This document shows, piece by piece, positions 13,614 to 15,222 of a stretch of 15,222 nucleotides of DNA. This stretch comes from an uncultured Collinsella sp. (lineage in GTDB: Bacteria > Actinomycetota > Coriobacteriia > Coriobacteriales > Coriobacteriaceae), in NCBI GenBank assembly GCA_902494945.1, contig CABUVF010000036.1:1-15222 (forward strand), given 5' to 3'. A model generated the notes under the pieces. That model saw nothing but the letters and a program-made list of their open reading frames with translations, was not told where the DNA came from and did not search any database. The position numbers were made by a program, and so were the translations under genes. Numbering within the stretch: the stretch's first letter is position 1; each line of letters starts with the position of its first letter.

Positions 13614-14996
13614 ATGAACCTGGGCAGCGAGAGCGAGACCGTCGAGTTCAAGAAGTCCACTGGCGAGCATAAAGAAGCACTGCAAGCCATCAGCGCCATG
13701 CTGAACAAGCACGGCCGCGGCGAGCTCTACTTCGGCGTGAAGGACAACGGCGATGTCATCGGCCAAGATGTCAGCGACGCAACGCTGCGCCAGGTGACGT
13801 CGTGGGTGTCCGACAAGATCGAGCCCGCGGTGTTCCCGACGGTCGAGTGCCTCGACGCCGATGATGGGCTGCGATACATCAAAATTGCCTTCTCAGGTGC
13901 CGACGCCCCCTACTCCGCCGACGGACGCTACTTCACCCGCGTGGGGACTTCGAACAAAGCGCTGTCGGCCTCGGAGCTGAGCGCCATGGTCGTCAAGCGT
14001 GAGCGCGCCCGTAGCCCGTGGGACTCGCTGCCGTCCGGCAGGCCCGTCTCCGACGCCGACGAGCAGGCGGTGCGTGACTTCGTCGCGCGCGGCGGCAGGG
14101 CCGGACGCGTGGGCGGCGGGTTCGCCGGCGTGGAGGACACCTTGGCAAGGCTCGACCTCGTCGCGCCCGACGGCAGCCTAAGAAACGCCGCGGTGGAGCT
14201 GTTCTGCGAGGGATCCGACACCTACCCCAGGATGAAGCTGGGGCTTCTGGGCGGCAACACCAAGGCCAAGATCCTCGACCTGCGCCGCGAGTGCGGCACC
14301 ATGCTCAAGCTGCTCGACTTCGCCGAGTACTTCGTGACGTCGAACATCAGGCGCGAGTTCGTCATCGGCGAGACGGGCATGTACCGCAAGGAGATCCCCG
14401 AGATCCCGGCCGAGGCCATCCGCGAGGCGGTTGCCAACGCGCTGTGCCACCGCGACTACACCACCGGCACCGCCGTCGAGGTCAACGTGTTCATGGACAC
14501 CGTCCAGATCGTGAGCCCGGGCCTGTTCCCCGAGGGCGACTCGCCGCAAGAGCACCTAGACGGTACCGCGAGCGAGTTCGGCCTCCGAAACCCCGCGATC
14601 GCGCGCACCCTGTTCCGCGCCGGCGTCATCGAGCAGTACGGCACGGGCATACCGCGCATCAAGGAGGCCTGCGAGGCAGCCGGCGTGAGGTTCCGCTTCG
14701 AGCAGACCGTCAACAGCACCGTCGTCGTCTTCGAGCGTCCTGGGTTACAGAAAGCGGCCTTCAGGAGAACCGCGGCCGACAACCGACCGCTCCTCAGCGA
14801 GCGCGAACGAGCAGCGATGGCAATTGCCGCCGCTCAGGGGAAAATCACGACCTCCGACCTCGCGCGGGAGTCCAATGTCGGTAGGAAAACGGCCTCGAAG
14901 ACTCTGAAAGACCTTGCCGGGCGAGGCCTGTTGGAATGGGTAGGGAAAAGCCCGAAAGACCCGCACCAGTTCTACAGGATGCCAAGCGAAGTTTGA
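13614..14996 (+). CDS. AlbA_2 (Schlafen-like) / Bergerat-ATPase / winged-helix protein
   Basis: A 460-residue protein of the type often annotated as a RecG-like or putative transcriptional regulator, although it has no helicase motifs. Residues about 8-125 form the AlbA_2 domain (ETVEFKKSTGEHKEAL, AISAMLNKHGRGELYFGVKDNG, YFTRVGTSN). Residues about 260-375 form a HATPase_c_4 domain with the N-box EAVANALCHRDY (Glu271, Asn275) and the glycine segment YGTGIPRIK (342-350). Residues about 400-455 are a winged helix (TTSDLARESNVGRKTASKTL). The ATG has GGGAAAGG about eight bases upstream and a TATAAT at 13571. The middle of the gene looks more G+C-rich than the pel unit, and repeats flank it on both sides, which suggests acquired DNA. 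The role is unknown; DNA-binding regulation or defence are both possible. Confidence 0.88.
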   Translation: MNLGSESETVEFKKSTGEHKEALQAISAMLNKHGRGELYFGVKDNGDVIGQDVSDATLRQVTSWVSDKIEPAVFPTVECLDADDGLRYIKIAFSGADAPYSADGRYFTRVGTSNKALSASELSAMVVKRERARSPWDSLPSGRPVSDADEQAVRDFVARGGRAGRVGGGFAGVEDTLARLDLVAPDGSLRNAAVELFCEGSDTYPRMKLGLLGGNTKAKILDLRRECGTMLKLLDFAEYFVTSNIRREFVIGETGMYRKEIPEIPAEAIREAVANALCHRDYTTGTAVEVNVFMDTVQIVSPGLFPEGDSPQEHLDGTASEFGLRNPAIARTLFRAGVIEQYGTGIPRIKEACEAAGVRFRFEQTVNSTVVVFERPGLQKAAFRRTAADNRPLLSERERAAMAIAAAQGKITTSDLARESNVGRKTASKTLKDLAGRGLLEWVGKSPKDPHQFYRMPSEV

Positions 14997-15050
14997 GGCT
15001 GCAGGTCCTAGCCGGGAAACAGGCCCATTGCGTTTGCTGCCCTCCCCCTG

Positions 15051-15108
15051 CTGGGCACTACTGAGTAATCTACTGGGCACTGCTGAGTAATCTACTGAGT
15101 AGTGCCCA
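15051..15108. repeat. Two 22-bp direct repeats followed by an inverted copy
   Basis: Unit 1 (15051-15072) and unit 2 (15073-15094) are CTGGGCACT, then A or G, then CTGAGTAATCTA, differing at one base. A partial inverted copy follows: AGTAGTGCCCA (15098-15108) is the exact reverse complement of TGGGCACTACT (15052-15062), and pairs with unit 2 (15074-15084) with one mismatch that is a G-U wobble in RNA. No T run follows, so this looks more like a protein-binding array than an intrinsic terminator. It lies 54 bp past the stop of the AlbA_2 gene. Confidence 0.65.
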
Positions 15109-15159
15109 AGCGCGAGTTGGCAAGTCCGCCGAAGCCCAGAGAAACGGCTCCGAAGAATA

Positions 15160-15222
15160 TACTGACCGCTACTGACCGCTACTGACCGCTACTGACCGCT
15201 ACTGACCGCTACTGACCGCTAC
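15160..15222. repeat. 10-bp tandem repeat (TACTGACCGC), at least 6.3 copies, running off the window
   Basis: TACTGACCGC is repeated perfectly from 15160 to the last base, so the array is truncated by the window edge. Because the unit is not a multiple of three and contains TGA on the plus strand and TAG across the minus-strand junction, all six frames are stopped, so the array is non-coding. The identity of the copies suggests recent expansion or ongoing slippage. Its period is close to one helical turn. Confidence 0.9.

Noticed and set aside
13434..13766. A 110-codon minus-strand frame over the AlbA_2 start
   Set aside because: It overlaps the start and promoter of a well-supported gene and shows no domain or ribosome binding site.
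15074..15108. Intrinsic terminator for the AlbA_2 gene
   Set aside because: An 11-bp stem with one wobble can form, but no T run follows and the sequence is better explained as a repeat array.
15160..15222. CRISPR array
   Set aside because: The 10-bp units are contiguous with no spacers, and no cas genes are present.

Overview
The window looks like chromosomal DNA of a G+C-rich, Gram-positive anaerobe of the Coriobacteriia, most likely Collinsella or a close relative. The grounds are codon use, protein character, and a Pel polysaccharide locus of the monoderm type with no outer-membrane genes (no PelB or PelC) and a deacetylase-only PelA. The genus is inferred from memory of such genomes, not from a search.

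Layout. Positions 1-546 hold a divergent pair. A leftward gene has only its start codon in the window (5 to 1). A rightward gene (199-546) encodes a small ModE/LysR-type winged-helix regulator. Two perfect palindromes and an extended -10 lie between them. Positions 547-769 hold a 149-bp element with long imperfect terminal inverted repeats. Positions 770-1762 (minus) encode a divergent, N-terminally short relative of Cys/Met-metabolism PLP enzymes in which the catalytic lysine appears to be replaced.

Positions 1875-12970 are one tightly packed minus-strand unit of eight genes, in transcription order: pelD (with an SDR-like N-terminal domain), pelE, a pelA-type deacetylase (DUF2194), pelF, pelG, a CotH-family lipoprotein, a VTC-domain polyphosphate polymerase and a DUF4956 membrane protein. 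Neighbours overlap by 4 to 14 bp or are 3 bp apart, and a strong hairpin follows the last stop. From the known roles of the families, PelF should polymerise an N-acetylhexosamine chain, PelD, PelE and PelG should form the membrane synthase/transport complex, PelD should sense cyclic di-GMP through a retained RxxD site, and the deacetylase should make the chain cationic. The CotH-VTC-DUF4956 trio is the least explained part. I infer it may make and export an anionic, phosphate-rich partner for the cationic Pel chain.

Positions 13016-13613 separate the pel unit from a divergent gene. They contain a pel promoter candidate, a 122-bp palindromic repeat element with perfect 15-bp ends, and a consensus -10 for the divergent gene. 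Positions 13614-14996 (plus) encode an AlbA_2/Schlafen-like, Bergerat-ATPase, winged-helix protein. The right end (15051-15222) is non-coding repeat DNA: two 22-bp direct repeats with an inverted copy, then a 10-bp tandem repeat that runs off the window. Both share the core TACTGA.
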